This document shows positions 62,700-64,000 of a stretch of 64,000 nucleotides of DNA, piece by piece. Within the stretch, counting starts at the first letter, position 1, and each line of letters opens with the position of its first letter. The DNA is from Streptomyces sp. NBC_01476 (GTDB taxonomy: Bacteria; Actinomycetota; Actinomycetes; Streptomycetales; Streptomycetaceae), in assembly GCF_036227265.1 (NCBI RefSeq), contig NZ_CP109446.1, positions 5,958,001 through 6,022,000 of the forward strand, given 5' to 3'. Made by a program: the position numbers and the translations under genes. A model generated the notes under the pieces. That model ran no database searches and had not been told where the DNA came from. It saw only the letters and a program-made list of their open reading frames with translations.

Positions 62700-63836
62700 A
62701 TGAGCAACGTGCAGAAGTTCGACCGCAAACCGCGGGTGGCCGTCGTCTTCGGCGGGCGCAGCTCCGAGCACGGAGTTTCGGTGGTGACCGCCGCCAGCGT
62801 GCTGCGCGCCATCGACCGCGACAAGTACGACGTCCTGCCCATCGGCATCACCAGCGAAGGCCGCTGGGCACTCACCGCAGACGAGCCCGAGCGGATGGCC
62901 ATCGCCGAACGCCGGATGCCCACCGTCGAACAGGTCACCGACCACGAGGGCGCCGTGATGCTGCCGGTGGACCCGGCCAGCCGCGAAGTCGTCTACACCG
63001 AAGCCGGCGCCGTACCCAAGGTGCTCGGCGAGGTCGACGTCGTCTTCCCGATGCTGCACGGCCCCTACGGCGAGGACGGCACCCTCCAGGGCCTGCTGGA
63101 ACTCTCCGGGGTGCCCTACGTCGGGTCCGGCGTCCTGGCCTCCGCCGTGGGCATGGACAAGGAGTACATGAAGCGGATCTTCACCTCCTTCGGTCTGGCG
63201 GTCGGCCCGTACACGGTGATCAGGCCGCGCGAATGGGACCGTGGCCCGGAAGCCGTCCGCCGCAAGATCACCGACTTCGCCGGCGCCCACGGCTGGCCGC
63301 TGTTCATCAAGCCCGCCCGGGCCGGCTCCTCCTTCGGCATCAGCAAGGTCGAGAACACCGACGAACTCGACGCAGCGATCGCCGAGGCCCGCAGGCACGA
63401 CCCCAAGCTCATCGTCGAGGCGCTGCTCACCGGTCGCGAGATCGAGTGCGGTGTGCTGGAGTTCGAGGACGGACCGCGCGCGTCGCTGCCCGCCGAGATC
63501 CCCTCGGCGAACACCGAGGGCTTCTACGACTTCGACGCCAAGTACATCGACTCCGCGGAAGGCATCGTGCCCGCCCCGCTCACCGCCGAGCAGACCGCCG
63601 AGGTCCAGCGGCTCGCGGTGGCCGCGTTCGAGGCCGCCTCCTGCGAGGGCCTGGTCCGCGCCGACTTCTTCCTGCTGGACAACGGCCGGTTCGTGATCAA
63701 CGAGATCAACACGATGCCCGGCTTCACCCCCATCTCGATGTACCCGCGGATGTGGCAGGAGAGCGGCGTCAGCTACCCCGAACTCATCGACCGGCTCATC
63801 CAGGCCGCGCTGAGCCGGGCCACCGGCCTGCGTTGA
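62700..63836 (+). CDS. ddl: D-alanine-D-alanine ligase
   Basis: Ddl joins two D-alanines with ATP for the peptidoglycan precursor. The 378-residue protein has an N-terminal VVFGGRSSEHGVSV, the ATP-grasp segments WPLFIKPARAGSSFGISKV and LIVEALLTGREIECGVLE, and VRADFFL...FVINEINTMPGFTPISMYP with the metal ligands. A TAAGGT box ten bases from gpsA is a possible -10 (62685-62690). It lies 12 bases after gpsA. Confidence 0.97.
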   Translation: MSNVQKFDRKPRVAVVFGGRSSEHGVSVVTAASVLRAIDRDKYDVLPIGITSEGRWALTADEPERMAIAERRMPTVEQVTDHEGAVMLPVDPASREVVYTEAGAVPKVLGEVDVVFPMLHGPYGEDGTLQGLLELSGVPYVGSGVLASAVGMDKEYMKRIFTSFGLAVGPYTVIRPREWDRGPEAVRRKITDFAGAHGWPLFIKPARAGSSFGISKVENTDELDAAIAEARRHDPKLIVEALLTGREIECGVLEFEDGPRASLPAEIPSANTEGFYDFDAKYIDSAEGIVPAPLTAEQTAEVQRLAVAAFEAASCEGLVRADFFLLDNGRFVINEINTMPGFTPISMYPRMWQESGVSYPELIDRLIQAALSRATGLR

Positions 63837-63860
63837 GGCCCGTACGGTCCCGGAGGCGGC

Positions 63861-64000
63861 TCAGATCCCCTCCGGGATCGTCTTCTTCACGGCGCCGGCG
63901 AGATCGGTCAGCGGATCGAGATCGCCGGCGTACTTCTTCGGCAGTGTCACCTCGACGTACGCCTTGCGCAGCGTCGTGGTCAGCCGGAAGGATCCCCCCG
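63861..64000 (-). CDS. DUF3515-like protein, C-terminal fragment
   Basis: The last 46 codons of a gene on the minus strand are present. They encode RLTTTLRKAYVEVTLPKKYA and DLDPLTDLAGAVKKTIPEGI before the stop. The fit to DUF3515, usually found next to ddl, is by position and general resemblance. The rest is outside the window. Confidence 0.65.
   Translation of the reverse strand, partial: GGSFRLTTTLRKAYVEVTLPKKYAGDLDPLTDLAGAVKKTIPEGI

Overview
The window is a high-GC actinobacterial chromosome segment with dense genes, many GTG starts and long antisense shadow frames. Gene content and order match the Streptomyces core chromosome: gatB, a GGDEF protein followed by ilvB-ilvN-ilvC-serA, leuB-ilvE, cimA, accB-accE, two tandem conservons, gltX, a tRNA-Gln/Glu/Glu cluster, ndgR/leuCD, hupS, cofC, plsC-gpsA-ddl. 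From memory this is the order around SCO5499-SCO5561 of S. coelicolor. The organism is therefore a Streptomyces or a close relative in the Streptomycetaceae. No mobile element, CRISPR array or rRNA was seen.

Layout. 1-5.3 kb: a small membrane protein, gatB, and a tiny basic protein coupled to a LAL-type LuxR regulator. 5.5-10.2 kb: secreted or lipoprotein enzymes (PQQ-type sugar dehydrogenase, phytase-like esterase) and two soluble oxidoreductases. 10.3-19.2 kb: a membrane c-di-GMP protein, then branched-chain amino-acid and serine synthesis with a leader-peptide attenuator before ilvB. 19.2-25.2 kb: an SMI1/KNR4 protein and a proline catabolism locus (PucR-type regulator divergent from proline dehydrogenase and P5C dehydrogenase). 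25.8-30.1 kb: leuB, ilvE and cimA, the last behind a second attenuator whose leader peptide has tandem Ile codons. 30.2-38.1 kb: a more variable block with a MarR regulator, a luciferase-like oxidoreductase and an FMN reductase, an Asp23 protein, an SRPBCC protein, a secreted M15-like protein and two CoA-ester lyases. 38.3-40.1 kb: an acyl-CoA carboxylase beta/epsilon pair. 40.2-51.3 kb: two conservons (cvnA-D) in tandem on the minus strand. 51.8-64 kb: core genes for tRNA charging, leucine synthesis, nucleoid structure, F420 synthesis, phospholipid synthesis and cell wall synthesis.

Links between genes. The ilv, leu and cim genes together cover most of Ile/Val/Leu synthesis, with two attenuators and one IclR-type (NdgR-like) operator as visible controls. 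The CoA-ester lyases are of the type that releases propionyl-CoA plus glyoxylate or acetyl-CoA plus glyoxylate, and they sit directly before an acyl-CoA carboxylase that can use propionyl-CoA and acetyl-CoA. The conservons encode a membrane sensor-kinase-like protein, a roadblock protein, a DUF742 protein and a small GTPase each. Their cvnB 5' ends are almost identical at DNA level, while the long disordered tails of the two CvnA proteins differ greatly.

The observations most worth following are the in-frame cofC extension, the mosaic identity of the two conservons and their shared C-terminal CvnA motif, the isoleucine-type leader before cimA, the degenerate EAL domain of the c-di-GMP protein, and the perfect palindromes at the proline and MarR loci.
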